Shown: positions 34,400 to 42,873, counted from the stretch's first letter. The stretch: 64,000 nt of DNA from CAZWSX01 sp964636985 (GCA_964636985.1 CAZWSX010000007.1:186001-250000); one strand, 5' to 3'. Made by a program: numbers and translations. Notes: a model not told the origin generated them from the sequence alone.

Positions 34400-35400
34400 C
34401 AGGCGGCATCCTCCTTGGGCTTTTGATCCACCTGGGCAAAGACTTCGCCAATCACTTCTTCGAGCGGCGGGTCTTCGACACTCACGTCTTCCACTGAGTG
34501 CCGAGCCAGCATTTCGGCCAGCACACGCGCGACTTGTGTCCGTTCGACTTTCAGCTTCACCTTGGGCAACTTCGTTTCGACGACTTCTCCGAAGCGGGAA
34601 AGTTCTGCGCTGTCGGCGAGATCGGGAATCACCAGCGTGATCAGCTTTCGCCCGCTGAACTGGTCGACGATGCCGCTCAGCGAACCGTCGTATTGGATGC
34701 TCCCCTGTGCGATGATGATCACCCGCTGGCAGAGGGCAGCGACATCCTTCATGTAGTGGCTGGTGAGGACGACCGTGGTTTTGCGAACGGATTGGTAGGT
34801 CTTCAAAAACTGCTGGATGTTGTGCTGAGCCGTAACGTCCAGGCCGATCGTCGGTTCGTCGAGGAATAGCACTTCGGGGTTGTGCAGCAGCGCCGCCGTG
34901 AGTTCCATCTTCATTCGCTCGCCCAACGACAACTCTCGAACAGGGCGCGAGAGAAGCCGACTGGTGTCGAGCAACTCGGTCAGCTGTCCAAGTGTCTGTT
35001 TATAGGTCTCGGGATCAATGCAGTAGATCTGTTGATGCAGCCGGAACGATTCGTTCGCCGGCAGGTCCCACCAGAGCTGGTTTTTTTGTCCCATCACCAG
35101 CGCGAACCGACGGCGGTACTCCAAGTTCCTTTCCCAGGGGACGTAACCTAAGACGCGTGCCGTGCCCGACGTGGGGTGGATGACGCCCGAGAGGAGTTTG
35201 AGCGTGGTCGTTTTTCCCGAACCGTTAGGCCCCAGAAAGGCGACGAATTCGCCGGGCTCGATCGAGAAATTGATTCCTTTGACCGCGTGAACGTCGCGAT
35301 GTTCGCGGTGAAACAGGCCCCGAACGGCTTCTAGCAGCCCCTCTTTTTTCAAGTAAACGCGATAGGTTTTGACGAGATCGGTCAGTTCAATGGCAGGCAT
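34399..35400 (-). CDS. ABC transporter ATPase (COG4586-like)
   Basis: This encodes 333 residues. It has Walker A GPNGSGKTT, signature LSLGERMKMEL, Walker B VLFLDEPTIGLD, and the H-loop TSH. The N-terminal motif RVYLKKEGLLEAVRGLFHREHRDVHAV, with -KGINFSIEPGE-, is characteristic of the COG4586 type. The C-terminal about 90 residues (QVARVLAEMLARHSVEDVSV) form the usual regulatory extension. It energises the adjacent permease. The substrate of these exporters is not known. Two diverged 17-base direct repeats lie upstream (35441-35474). Confidence 0.93.
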   Translation of the reverse strand: MPAIELTDLVKTYRVYLKKEGLLEAVRGLFHREHRDVHAVKGINFSIEPGEFVAFLGPNGSGKTTTLKLLSGVIHPTSGTARVLGYVPWERNLEYRRRFALVMGQKNQLWWDLPANESFRLHQQIYCIDPETYKQTLGQLTELLDTSRLLSRPVRELSLGERMKMELTAALLHNPEVLFLDEPTIGLDVTAQHNIQQFLKTYQSVRKTTVVLTSHYMKDVAALCQRVIIIAQGSIQYDGSLSGIVDQFSGRKLITLVIPDLADSAELSRFGEVVETKLPKVKLKVERTQVARVLAEMLARHSVEDVSVEDPPLEEVIGEVFAQVDQKPKEDAA

Positions 35401-35440
35401 GGCGGGCCATTATAGCGGGGGCGTCTTGGCTGGAACTGTA

Positions 35441-35474
35441 CTCGCCGAAAGTGCAGTCTCGCCAAAAGTACGGT
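35441..35474. repeat. Tandem 17-base direct repeat upstream of the ABC ATPase gene
   Basis: Units CTCGCCGAAAGTGCAGT (35441-35457) and CTCGCCAAAAGTACGGT (35458-35474) match at 14 of 17 positions. They sit 41-74 bases upstream of the ATPase start on the minus strand, in the divergent region before ispF, and could be a regulator site or a chance duplication. Confidence 0.5.
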
Positions 35475-35694
35475 CATCCTGCAGCGGGCCAATCTTGCAA
35501 AAGGACACTCTAGTCGCCATGCGCGGCGATTCGGCTGGCCACGAGCGAACCGGCAGCTGCCGCGTTGTCGAAATTCTTCGCCAGCGATATCATTCGTGCG
35601 AGTGTAAAGCCAAGCGACATCAATAGTTAGATCAGTCGATGTGGTTCGATGCCCGGGCGGGGCAAAGGTTTCCCTTACATTTTTTCATTTTTCA

Positions 35695-36180
35695 ATGACG
35701 ATCCCGTTTCGCATCGGACTGGGACACGATACGCACCGGCTTGGTGACGGCGGTTCGTTGCGTCTAGGCGGGATCGACATTCCGCACACGCGGCACGCAA
35801 TCGGCCACAGCGACGCCGATGTGCTGCTGCACGCGATTACCGACGCCTTGCTAGGAGGAGCAGCCTTAGGGGACATCGGGCAAATGTTTCCCGACACCGA
35901 CCCGGCCAACCGCAGGCGCGACTCGGCCGAGATGCTCCGACTGGCCTATGCCGAGGTGCTGGCATCCGGCTATACCATTGGAAACATCGACTGCGTGATT
36001 TTCGCCCAAAAGCCGAAGATCGGCCCTCATCGCGAGGCCATTTGCCGCCGGATCGCCGAGATTTTGAACATCGATTCAGGGCAAGTGGGCGTGAAGGCGA
36101 AAACGGGCGAACTCGTCGGCCCCATCGGCCGCGAAGAAGCCATCGCCGCCGAATGTGTCGCCTTGCTTGCAAAAAAGTAG
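35695..36180 (+). CDS. ispF: 2-C-methyl-D-erythritol 2,4-cyclodiphosphate synthase
   Basis: This encodes 161 residues, the usual length. It converts 4-diphosphocytidyl-2-C-methylerythritol 2-phosphate to the cyclodiphosphate, the fifth step of the MEP isoprenoid pathway. The zinc ligands D12, H14 and H46 are present in GLGHDTHRLG and IGHSDADVLLH. Also visible are GDIGQMFPDTDP, IFAQKPKIGPH and the C-terminal VKAKTGELVGPIGREEAIAAE. ATG 35695 gives the family start; an in-frame extension upstream is not conserved-looking. The stop TAG (36178-36180) lies in the GTAG of a REP-like element. No other MEP gene is adjacent. Confidence 0.97.
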   Translation: MTIPFRIGLGHDTHRLGDGGSLRLGGIDIPHTRHAIGHSDADVLLHAITDALLGGAALGDIGQMFPDTDPANRRRDSAEMLRLAYAEVLASGYTIGNIDCVIFAQKPKIGPHREAICRRIAEILNIDSGQVGVKAKTGELVGPIGREEAIAAECVALLAKK

Positions 36181-36200
36181 GACGGACAATCCTGTCCGTC
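36177..36200 (+). repeat. REP-like element, family B, copy 1
   Basis: GTAG precedes 8-base arms GACGGACA/TGTCCGTC around ATCC. Copies at 50594-50617 (identical) and 50687-50710 (GTGG head, arms CACAGACA/TGTCTGTG) show compensatory stem changes with the same loop. All are followed 4-5 bases later by GTGGAC. It overlaps the ispF stop codon. Confidence 0.85.
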
Positions 36201-36258
36201 CCAAGTGGACAGAGTCTTATAGGTTGAGCATGAACTGCTAACTCACCTTACTACTCGA

Positions 36259-36288
36259 CACCTGGCGTCTTAAGGACGCCAGTGCCAC
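36259..36288 (-). repeat. REP-like element, family C, copy 1
   Basis: Read on the minus strand, GTGG (36288-36285) precedes the stem CTGGCGTC/GACGCCAG (arms 36275-36282 and 36262-36269) with the 5-base loop CTTAA. The copy at 48507-48535 shares the stem but has a different loop. With the family B element at 36177 it forms an inverted pair between ispF and cysS. Confidence 0.8.
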
Positions 36289-36341
36289 CCAGTCACACCG
36301 CACCCGAAGAATTGCCTTTAGTTTCGTCACGGATGGTTCTC

Positions 36342-37931
36342 ATGGCCGCATCGCTTCGCGTTTACGACACACTCACCAAGAACAAGGAAACCTTCGAGCC
36401 CGTCGAACCCGGCAAGGTCGGCATGTACTTGTGCGGCCCGACTGTCTACAAGCCTTCGCACATCGGGCACATGGTCGGCCCCGTGATCTTCGACACCGTC
36501 AAGCGCTATCTCACTCATAGCGGCTACGACGTCACCTGGGTGGTCAACATCACCGACGTCGACGACAAGCTCATCGGCCAGGCGAACGAGCGCGGGATTT
36601 CGATGGCGCAAGTCGCCACCGAGAACACCATGGACTACATGGCCAACCTCAAGTCGCTGGGGGTCGATCAGATCACCCACATGCCCAAAGCGACCGAGCA
36701 CATGGATGGGATCATTCACTTCATCGAGGAACTGATCGCGCGCGAGTACGCCTATCCGTCGGGCGGCGATGTCTTCTTCGATGTTGCCAGGGACAAAGGC
36801 TATGGCAAGCTGAGCAACCGCTCGCCTGACGAGCAGCAAGGTGAGGGCGGCGGAGCGGCGACGCGCAAGCGCTCGCCCGGCGACTTCGCGCTATGGAAAT
36901 CGGCCAAGCCAGGCGAGCCCGTTTGGGACAGCCCTTGGGGCAAGGGACGCCCGGGCTGGCACATCGAGTGCTCGGCTATGAGCCGCGCGCTCCTGGGCAA
37001 AACGTTCGACATTCACGGCGGCGGTCTCGACCTGGTCTTTCCGCATCACGAGAACGAACTCGCCCAAAGTGAATGCTGCCACGGCGCGAAGATGGCCAAG
37101 TACTGGATGCACAACGGCCTGATGCGCGCCGACAGTGGTGCCGGCAAAGTCGGCGGCAAGTCCGACCGCGAAGGAGCGGCCGCCGGAGCGCCGGCAGAAC
37201 AGGCCCCAGTAGAGCAAGCGACGGTCGACACCAAAATCGCTCGCAGTAAAGGGGCTGGCGGCCTTGCTGAATTGATTGCCCGCCAAGGGGGAGACCGCAT
37301 TCGCTTCTTCCTGCTGCGAACGCACTATCGCAGCACGATCGTTTTCAGCGAAGGACATATCGAAGAAGCGGGCGCGGGACTCGATCAATTCCAGCGATTG
37401 ATCGAACGCGCAGAGAAGATCACCGGTAAGAGCTTCTACAAAAACGACCAGACACCTGTCGCCCGCAAGCGTGCCGAAGGTGATTTCGATCCCGGTAGTG
37501 ACGCAGTTCTCAAAGAGATCCACGCCGCCCGCGCCGCCTATTTCGCCAAGATGGATGACGATTTCAACACCGGCGGCGCGGTGAGCGACTTGTTCGAGAT
37601 CCTCCGCGTTCTCAACAAGCATGTTGACGCTGGGCAATTAGAAGATCCCGCCAAGCGAACACCCGCGGCAATCGCAACCTTGGAGCGTGGCATGCTCGTG
37701 CTCCGCGAACTCACGGCGATTCTAGGGCTGTTCCGCATCGCTCCCGAAAAGAAGTCAGCCGGCAATGACCAACTGGTGGCGCCGCTGATGAACTTGCTGA
37801 TCGAACTCCGCGGCGATGCCCGCACCAAAAAGGATTTTGCCACGGCCGACAAAATCCGCAAAACGCTGGGAACGCTCGGCATCGCCCTAGAAGATCGCAT
37901 GGGTGGAACCGAGTGGAAGGTGGGGTCGTAA
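36342..37931 (+). CDS. cysS: Cysteinyl-tRNA synthetase with degenerate KMSKS and an Ala/Gly/Gln-rich insert
   Basis: This encodes 529 residues. It charges tRNA-Cys. The HIGH motif is intact (residues 40-43 in CGPTVYKPSHIGH), and the zinc-ligand region is recognisable (WHIECSAMS, PHHENELAQSECCHG). The KMSKS position reads KIARS (298-302), keeping the first Lys but replacing the second with Arg. A low-complexity insert rich in Ala, Gly, Gln and Glu (about 265-297) precedes it. Downstream RIRFFLLRTHYRSTIVF and the C-terminal helical domain are normal. Start ATG 36342 is chosen for the family N-terminus; 36333 is also possible. It converges on the kinase gene with a 2-base gap. Confidence 0.95.
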   Translation: MAASLRVYDTLTKNKETFEPVEPGKVGMYLCGPTVYKPSHIGHMVGPVIFDTVKRYLTHSGYDVTWVVNITDVDDKLIGQANERGISMAQVATENTMDYMANLKSLGVDQITHMPKATEHMDGIIHFIEELIAREYAYPSGGDVFFDVARDKGYGKLSNRSPDEQQGEGGGAATRKRSPGDFALWKSAKPGEPVWDSPWGKGRPGWHIECSAMSRALLGKTFDIHGGGLDLVFPHHENELAQSECCHGAKMAKYWMHNGLMRADSGAGKVGGKSDREGAAAGAPAEQAPVEQATVDTKIARSKGAGGLAELIARQGGDRIRFFLLRTHYRSTIVFSEGHIEEAGAGLDQFQRLIERAEKITGKSFYKNDQTPVARKRAEGDFDPGSDAVLKEIHAARAAYFAKMDDDFNTGGAVSDLFEILRVLNKHVDAGQLEDPAKRTPAAIATLERGMLVLRELTAILGLFRIAPEKKSAGNDQLVAPLMNLLIELRGDARTKKDFATADKIRKTLGTLGIALEDRMGGTEWKVGS

Positions 37932-37933
37932 GG

Positions 37934-40573
37934 TTATTTCTCAACCGCCTTCTTTAAATCGCCTGTGATCACAACCCGAAATCCCTTGGGGTTATTAGGC
38001 GATGCAGGCGACTCGTACGCCCTGGTCGCCGAGCGAGTCCACCACGGGCTCGAACCTGCGGCACCGCCCCGTGCGACGCGTCCGGAAGTGGGGTCGACTG
38101 GGATATCCAACATGGCAGGATCGGTCACTTCGGAAACCGCTGGGTCGAGTTGCTGATGCCAGTCGAGGCACCACTCGTCGGCGTTGCCGTGCATGTCGTA
38201 CAACTCAAACGGATTGGGTTTCTTGGTGCCGACCACCTCGGGCGGCCAGAAGCCGCCGCGTTGAAACACGGCGTGCTCGTTGAGTTGCCCCACGTCGTCG
38301 CCGAACGACCAAGGAGTGGTGGTCCCAGCTCGGCAGGCATATTCCCACTGCGCCTCGGTAGGCAGCGAGCCTTCTCCGCCGTCGCGTTTTCCTTTCCATT
38401 TGCAGTAAGCCAAGGCGTCGTCCCAACTCACGCCGATCACCGCGCGCTGTTCGGCGTTATCGCCGGTTGCCGAATCTTGCCAATTGAATCGCCCCGTCCC
38501 GAGCTGCTCCTTGGTCGTGAGGTACTTCGACTCGTCGATGAATTTGCGGAATTGGCCGACGGTGATTTCGTAGGCCGACATGTAGAACGCTTTGGTAATG
38601 CGAACCTTTCGTTGCACTGAACTGCTGTGAGCGACGAATTGGTCGTAAGCGTTGGCCTTGGCCTGTTTCAAATCGATCTTAAGCTTTTCAATTTCGTCCT
38701 TGGGATATCCCATCAAGTACTCGCCAGGCGGAATCAAGACGAACTTCACGCCGTCAGCATCGGTCCATTCCTCGGGAACGCCGAGATACTTTGCCCAGTC
38801 CTCTCGGTGTTCTTCGGCCTCATCTTCGTCGAACGGCGCAATCGCCGGCTTTGGTGCATCGGCGGGCCACTGATAAGCAGAGAATGCATTGCCCTGCGGC
38901 CTGCCATCCTCGGCTTTGACGGCTCTCGCTTCGACTTGGTGTTCTGGATTGATCCACCCATCCGGATGCTCGACGTAGCTCGCGATGACTTCGATTCGGT
39001 CGCCCGGGCTGAGGCGAATTTTTCGGGGGAGCTGTTCGAGCCGCGTCATTGAGCTCAGCCCGAACCATCCGCGAGTGGTATAGAGGACATTCCACATTTC
39101 GAGGCGTGGATTGGGATTCGTTGTCCTGACGTCGTACTCGCCCGCGGGGAGTTCTAACGCCCCCCAGCCGTACAAGTCGCCGACGACTTCGTTGTTTTGC
39201 GAAAACGTGATATGGGTGACGCCATCCTGCGTCCTGTTGGTGAACCTCGCCTTGTTGGCCGCCATGAGCTTCAGCGCGGGATAATTCAGCATCAACAGAA
39301 GCAACAGGAACATCGCGGCGATCGAAGCGGGGACCATCGTCTTCCAACGCAATCGCGTTCGGGCGGGTGGCTGCTTCGCAGGGCCGACAAAGGGAGACGC
39401 GTTGCGATACTCATCCGGCGAACCGGCCTGATGAGCGAATCGATTCTCGTGCGCTGGCTGGTTCAAATCGCCGCTGTGAAGCACGGCCGCCTGGCCGAGC
39501 AGCAGTTCGGCTAGTTCCTTCGCCGATTGAATTCGACCTTCCGGCTTCTTCGCGTGGAGCTTTTCAACCACGGCACAGAACCAGGTAGGCGTTTCCGGGA
39601 TAATGTCCCGAATCGGTCGCGGTGTTTCGTCGGTGACCCGTTTGAGAACGGCGAGAGCGGTTGGGGCGCGAAAGGGTGGTCGCCCGGTCACCATTTGATA
39701 CAGAACGCTCCCCACGCTGAACAAGTCGGTTCGATGATCGACCGATTGTCCCAGTGCCTGTTCGGGAGCCATGAACATCGGCGTTCCGACGATCAAGCCA
39801 GTGCGGGTCATCGTGGCGTCGTCCACCGTCCGCGCCAGGCCGAAGTCGGTGATCTTTACTTTCTTTTCGACTCCGTTTTCGATCAGGATGTTGGCCGGCT
39901 TGATGTCGCGATGGATCAAACCTTGGGCATGGGCGGCAGCTAAGCCGCTTGCGATCTGCCGCCCCAGATACAGGACCTCGGCCAATTCGAGCGGGCCGCA
40001 GGTATCGAGCTTGTTTTGCAGCGTTTGCCCTTCGACAAACTCCATCACCAAATAAGGAATAGGTTGCTCTTCGACGCTGTAAATCTGAACGATGTTTTCG
40101 TGCTTAACAGCGGCCGCCGAACATGCCTCTCGTTTGAATCTTTTTCGCGGTGCACTCGTCCGGGCCATCCGCGGGTCCATGGCCTTGATGGCGACATGGC
40201 GATGGAGTTTCTCATCGAAGGCTTTCAAAACAATCCCAAAGGCGCCTTGTCCCAAAAATTGGACCACCTCGTAGTGCCCTAGCCGGCCGAGCGATCCGGG
40301 CTTGTCGGACGGCTCGAGAAAACTCAAATCGGGGCTGCCGGAAGTCTCGTCTTCGTCATCCGTAGCGTCGAAGTCGGTCGTTCGATCCGCGATCGCACCC
40401 GTGGGCACAGCTGGGACTTCGAGAAACGAGCCGGCCACGTCGTGCGACGAGAGTAGCCCCTTGATCCGTGCCAGCATCTGGGCGTCGTTGGCGCACCGCG
40501 CGGCGAGAAATTGCTCGCGCTCCGTCGGATCGGCAATAGCCAGGGCGTCTTCGAAAAGGGTCCGTTCATTCAT
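37934..40573 (-). CDS. Ser/Thr protein kinase fused to a formylglycine-generating-enzyme-like domain
   Basis: This encodes 879 residues. The kinase domain (about 100-365) has the Gly loop GQGAFG, AIK lysine, HRDIKPANIL catalytic loop and DFGLA. A single transmembrane segment follows at about 412-432. An all-beta middle region leads to a SUMF1/FGE-like domain from about 610 (PPGEYLMGYPKD, AYEITVGQFRKFIDES, GVSWDDALAYCKWKG, LPTEAQWEYACRAGTT, ELYDMHGNADEW, GFRVV). Planctomycetes use such fusions frequently. The FGE-like part may bind ligand rather than oxidise sulfatases, because the paired catalytic Cys of true FGE is not obvious. It lies 77 bases downstream of the ECF sigma gene on the same strand. 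Confidence 0.94.
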   Translation of the reverse strand: MNERTLFEDALAIADPTEREQFLAARCANDAQMLARIKGLLSSHDVAGSFLEVPAVPTGAIADRTTDFDATDDEDETSGSPDLSFLEPSDKPGSLGRLGHYEVVQFLGQGAFGIVLKAFDEKLHRHVAIKAMDPRMARTSAPRKRFKREACSAAAVKHENIVQIYSVEEQPIPYLVMEFVEGQTLQNKLDTCGPLELAEVLYLGRQIASGLAAAHAQGLIHRDIKPANILIENGVEKKVKITDFGLARTVDDATMTRTGLIVGTPMFMAPEQALGQSVDHRTDLFSVGSVLYQMVTGRPPFRAPTALAVLKRVTDETPRPIRDIIPETPTWFCAVVEKLHAKKPEGRIQSAKELAELLLGQAAVLHSGDLNQPAHENRFAHQAGSPDEYRNASPFVGPAKQPPARTRLRWKTMVPASIAAMFLLLLLMLNYPALKLMAANKARFTNRTQDGVTHITFSQNNEVVGDLYGWGALELPAGEYDVRTTNPNPRLEMWNVLYTTRGWFGLSSMTRLEQLPRKIRLSPGDRIEVIASYVEHPDGWINPEHQVEARAVKAEDGRPQGNAFSAYQWPADAPKPAIAPFDEDEAEEHREDWAKYLGVPEEWTDADGVKFVLIPPGEYLMGYPKDEIEKLKIDLKQAKANAYDQFVAHSSSVQRKVRITKAFYMSAYEITVGQFRKFIDESKYLTTKEQLGTGRFNWQDSATGDNAEQRAVIGVSWDDALAYCKWKGKRDGGEGSLPTEAQWEYACRAGTTTPWSFGDDVGQLNEHAVFQRGGFWPPEVVGTKKPNPFELYDMHGNADEWCLDWHQQLDPAVSEVTDPAMLDIPVDPTSGRVARGGAAGSSPWWTRSATRAYESPASPNNPKGFRVVITGDLKKAVEK

Positions 40574-40650
40574 GGGATAGTTCCCCGGAGAGTGGTTTCC
40601 TATCTAACCATGCGTCGGATCGCGCCGCATCCGCCAAAAAATCTTCGAAA

Positions 40651-41238
40651 TCACGATTCGCCTGGGTTTTCCGCGATTTCGCGATGCAACCAGGCCTTGG
40701 CGAACGTCCAAGTCCGTTCGGCCGATCGCTGCGAAATCCCCAGGACCGTGGCCGCTTCAGACATCGACATCCCCACAAAATAGCGAAGTTTCACCAGTTG
40801 TGCGGCCTCGGGGTCTTCCTCCTGAAACTTGGTCAGGGCGGCATCCAGTGCGACCAGGTCCTCGCGCGTTTCGGGGGTCTGGATGGCGAGGTCGTCCGCG
40901 ACCTCCTCGTCGAGTTCTACCCGGTCTAGTCCGCCACCGTGTTTCAATCGTTTGCGCCTCCGCGCAGCGTCGACCAGAATCCGCCGCATCGCCACGGCGG
41001 CAGCCGCGAAAAAGTGCCCTCGCCCGTCCCACGCGCGCGCCTCCTCGCCACCGATCAATCGCAGATAGGCCTCATGGACCAAGGCGGTCGCCTGGATCGA
41101 GACGCCCGGTGGTTCAGCCGCCATCCGCGCTCGCGCCAGTTTGCGCAGCTCGTCGTAAACCAAAGGGAGCAAATCGGCCGCCGCTTGCCGGTCGCCGGCT
41201 GCTGCCGCATCGAGAACTCGCGTGATGTCGTGGGACAT
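40651..41238 (-). CDS. ECF sigma factor (planctomycete X6-type)
   Basis: This encodes 195 residues. Region 2 is MVYDELRKLARARMA-like (LVYDELRKLARARMA, then TALVHEAYLRLIGG) with the DARRRKRLKHGGG linker typical of the planctomycete-expanded group. Region 4 has LRYFVGMSMSEAATVLGISQ and ERTWTFAKAWLHREI. It directs RNA polymerase to a small regulon and is usually linked to a membrane kinase or anti-sigma. Here the kinase-FGE fusion follows at 77 bases, so coupled signalling is plausible. ATG 41238 is used; TTG 41247 is a weaker option. Confidence 0.92.
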   Translation of the reverse strand: MSHDITRVLDAAAAGDRQAAADLLPLVYDELRKLARARMAAEPPGVSIQATALVHEAYLRLIGGEEARAWDGRGHFFAAAAVAMRRILVDAARRRKRLKHGGGLDRVELDEEVADDLAIQTPETREDLVALDAALTKFQEEDPEAAQLVKLRYFVGMSMSEAATVLGISQRSAERTWTFAKAWLHREIAENPGES

Positions 41239-41392
41239 TCGTGCCAATATAGCACGGCTCTACTGCATTTCTTGCGGCAGGTGAACCTCACACGACTCGC
41301 TCATGTCTGGATTGACGAGTGAAACTCAATTTTGCCAAGGAGGTGTCCCGTGCGCAATCGAAACAACCACAACGAACACTCCTTTCGAATCG

Positions 41393-41560
41393 ATGAGCAA
41401 ACGGCGACGCGGGTATCCTTCGGAAACGAAGGTCAAGCGCGGTAAGCGAATCGTCCACGGCGGCAAGCTGCTCGAAGAAAAGCTGGGGCGAAACGACTTG
41501 TGCCCCTGCGGCAGCGGCAAGCTCTTCAAGCGTTGCTGCCTTACATCCGGCTTGTTTTGA
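41393..41560 (+). CDS. Small SEC-C metal-binding protein
   Basis: This encodes 55 residues. The C-terminal half is a SEC-C zinc motif, LGRNDLCPCGSGKLFKRCC, with the CxCx8CC arrangement seen at the end of SecA. The N-terminal half is very basic (MSKRRRGYPSETKVKRGKR), which suggests nucleic-acid binding. I recall comparable short SEC-C proteins in planctomycetes. It lies 76 bases before the RNA-repair operon on the same strand, so a functional link is possible but unproven. An AAGGAGG (41338-41344) upstream points to a different frame. Confidence 0.78.
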   Translation: MSKRRRGYPSETKVKRGKRIVHGGKLLEEKLGRNDLCPCGSGKLFKRCCLTSGLF

Positions 41561-41636
41561 CGGCGTCAATCGCGACGTCTACTTTTAGGGACTGAGCCGT
41601 TTTCGGGACTGGCGGCAGTCGACTTGGGAGGCTTCG

Positions 41637-42083
41637 ATGGAGGCGGTGATCTTCACAGGCATTCCCGGCTGTGGGAAGTCGTCGTTTTATCGCGAACGTT
41701 TTTTCACGACGCACGTTCGCGTGAGCCTCGATCTTCTCAAGACCCGCCATCGGGAGCGGCAGTTCCTGCAAGCCTGTCTCCAGACGGGCCAGCGATTCGT
41801 CGTCGACAATACCAACGTGACGGCGCAAGAACGGGCGGGTTATCTCGCGCTGGCGCGAGAACATCAATTCGCCGCGGTGGGGTACTACTTCGAATCCAAA
41901 ATCGCTGACTGCCTCGTACGCAATGCATCAAGAGGTGACGTCGACCGCGTTCCCGATGTGGCGGTGCTCGATTCGGCAAAGCGACTTGAATTGCCGAATC
42001 TCGACGAGGGATTCGACCAACTTTTCTACGTGCGGACGAGTGCCACTGGTTTTGTTGTGGAGAATTGGCGAGATGATCTTTGA
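41637..42083 (+). CDS. Small P-loop polynucleotide-kinase-like protein
   Basis: This encodes 148 residues. Walker A GIPGCGKSS (residues 8-16) follows the starting strand MEAVIFT. It continues RVSLDLLKTRHRERQFL, VVDNTNVTAQERAGYLALA (the Asn-Thr motif of T4 Pnk-type and related zeta-toxin/AAA_33 kinases) and YYFESKIADCLVRNA. It is thus a standalone 5'-kinase of the T4-polynucleotide-kinase class, probably acting on RNA or nucleotides. GGGAGG upstream supports ATG 41637. The stop overlaps the Thg1 gene by 11 bases, so it belongs to the repair operon. Confidence 0.88.
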   Translation: MEAVIFTGIPGCGKSSFYRERFFTTHVRVSLDLLKTRHRERQFLQACLQTGQRFVVDNTNVTAQERAGYLALAREHQFAAVGYYFESKIADCLVRNASRGDVDRVPDVAVLDSAKRLELPNLDEGFDQLFYVRTSATGFVVENWRDDL

Positions 42084-42864
42084 TGTTCTCGATAAAAAGA
42101 TGCGAGTCTTCGAGACCGCTGCCGACCAATGCGTGCTGCCGGAAATTTACCTGGTAGCGCGATTAGACGGTCGCGGTTTCACCAAGCTCACTAAAGAAAC
42201 GTGCGCCTTCGAGGCTCCCTTCGACGAGCGTTTTCGCGACCTCATGATCGCAACGACCGAGCACTTGATGTCGTGCGGTTTCAATGTGATCTACGGCTAT
42301 ACCCAAAGCGACGAGATCTCGCTGTTGATGGCCTTTGGCGAGCGCGCCTTTGCACGAAAGCTGCGCAAATACAACTCGATCCTGGCAGCCGAGGCCAGCG
42401 CCGCTTTTACGTTGAAACTGGGCCGAATCGCAACCATGGATTGCCGCATTTCACAGCTGCCCAACCGCGAACTCGTTGTCGACTATTTTCGTTGGCGGGC
42501 GGAAGACTCCGCGCGGAACGCCTTTAACGCCCATTGTTACTGGATGCTTCGTAAACGGGGCTTGGAGCCGCGCGAAGCCTCGCGGCAGTTGGAAAAAGTA
42601 TCGATCACCGCCAAGGAGTCGCTCCTCCAGCGTTGCGGAATTGACTATGCCACAATCCCATCGTGGCAAAAACGTGGCGTCGGATTGTACTGGGATCGCA
42701 TCGAAAGGACGTCGCTCAATCCGAAAACGGGCGCGCCGGTCATAGTACAACGTCGATGTGTCCGACGCGAGCTCGAGTTGCCAATTAACGACCGGTACAG
42801 CGCATTTCTCCGAGAACTTTTGATGCGTCACGAAGACTTGGCTGCCCAAAAGAACGCAGGATAG
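42073..42864 (+). CDS. Thg1-like 3'-5' RNA polymerase (tRNA(His) guanylyltransferase family)
   Basis: This encodes 263 residues. Catalytic metal ligands D32 (LDGRGFTKLTK) and D80 (GYTQSDEISLL) are present, followed by FARKLRKYNSILAAEASAAF and a C-terminal FNAHCYWMLRKRG..REAS block typical of Thg1. Bacterial Thg1-like proteins add nucleotides to the 5' end of truncated tRNA in template-directed 3'-to-5' direction, without needing a host G-1 role. The start ATG 42073 overlaps the small kinase and is 9 bases from hen1, so co-transcription is very likely. A role in restoring the 5' end before Pnkp ligation is inferred. Confidence 0.95.
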   Translation: MIFDVLDKKMRVFETAADQCVLPEIYLVARLDGRGFTKLTKETCAFEAPFDERFRDLMIATTEHLMSCGFNVIYGYTQSDEISLLMAFGERAFARKLRKYNSILAAEASAAFTLKLGRIATMDCRISQLPNRELVVDYFRWRAEDSARNAFNAHCYWMLRKRGLEPREASRQLEKVSITAKESLLQRCGIDYATIPSWQKRGVGLYWDRIERTSLNPKTGAPVIVQRRCVRRELELPINDRYSAFLRELLMRHEDLAAQKNAG

Positions 42865-42873
42865 GTTCCTTTC

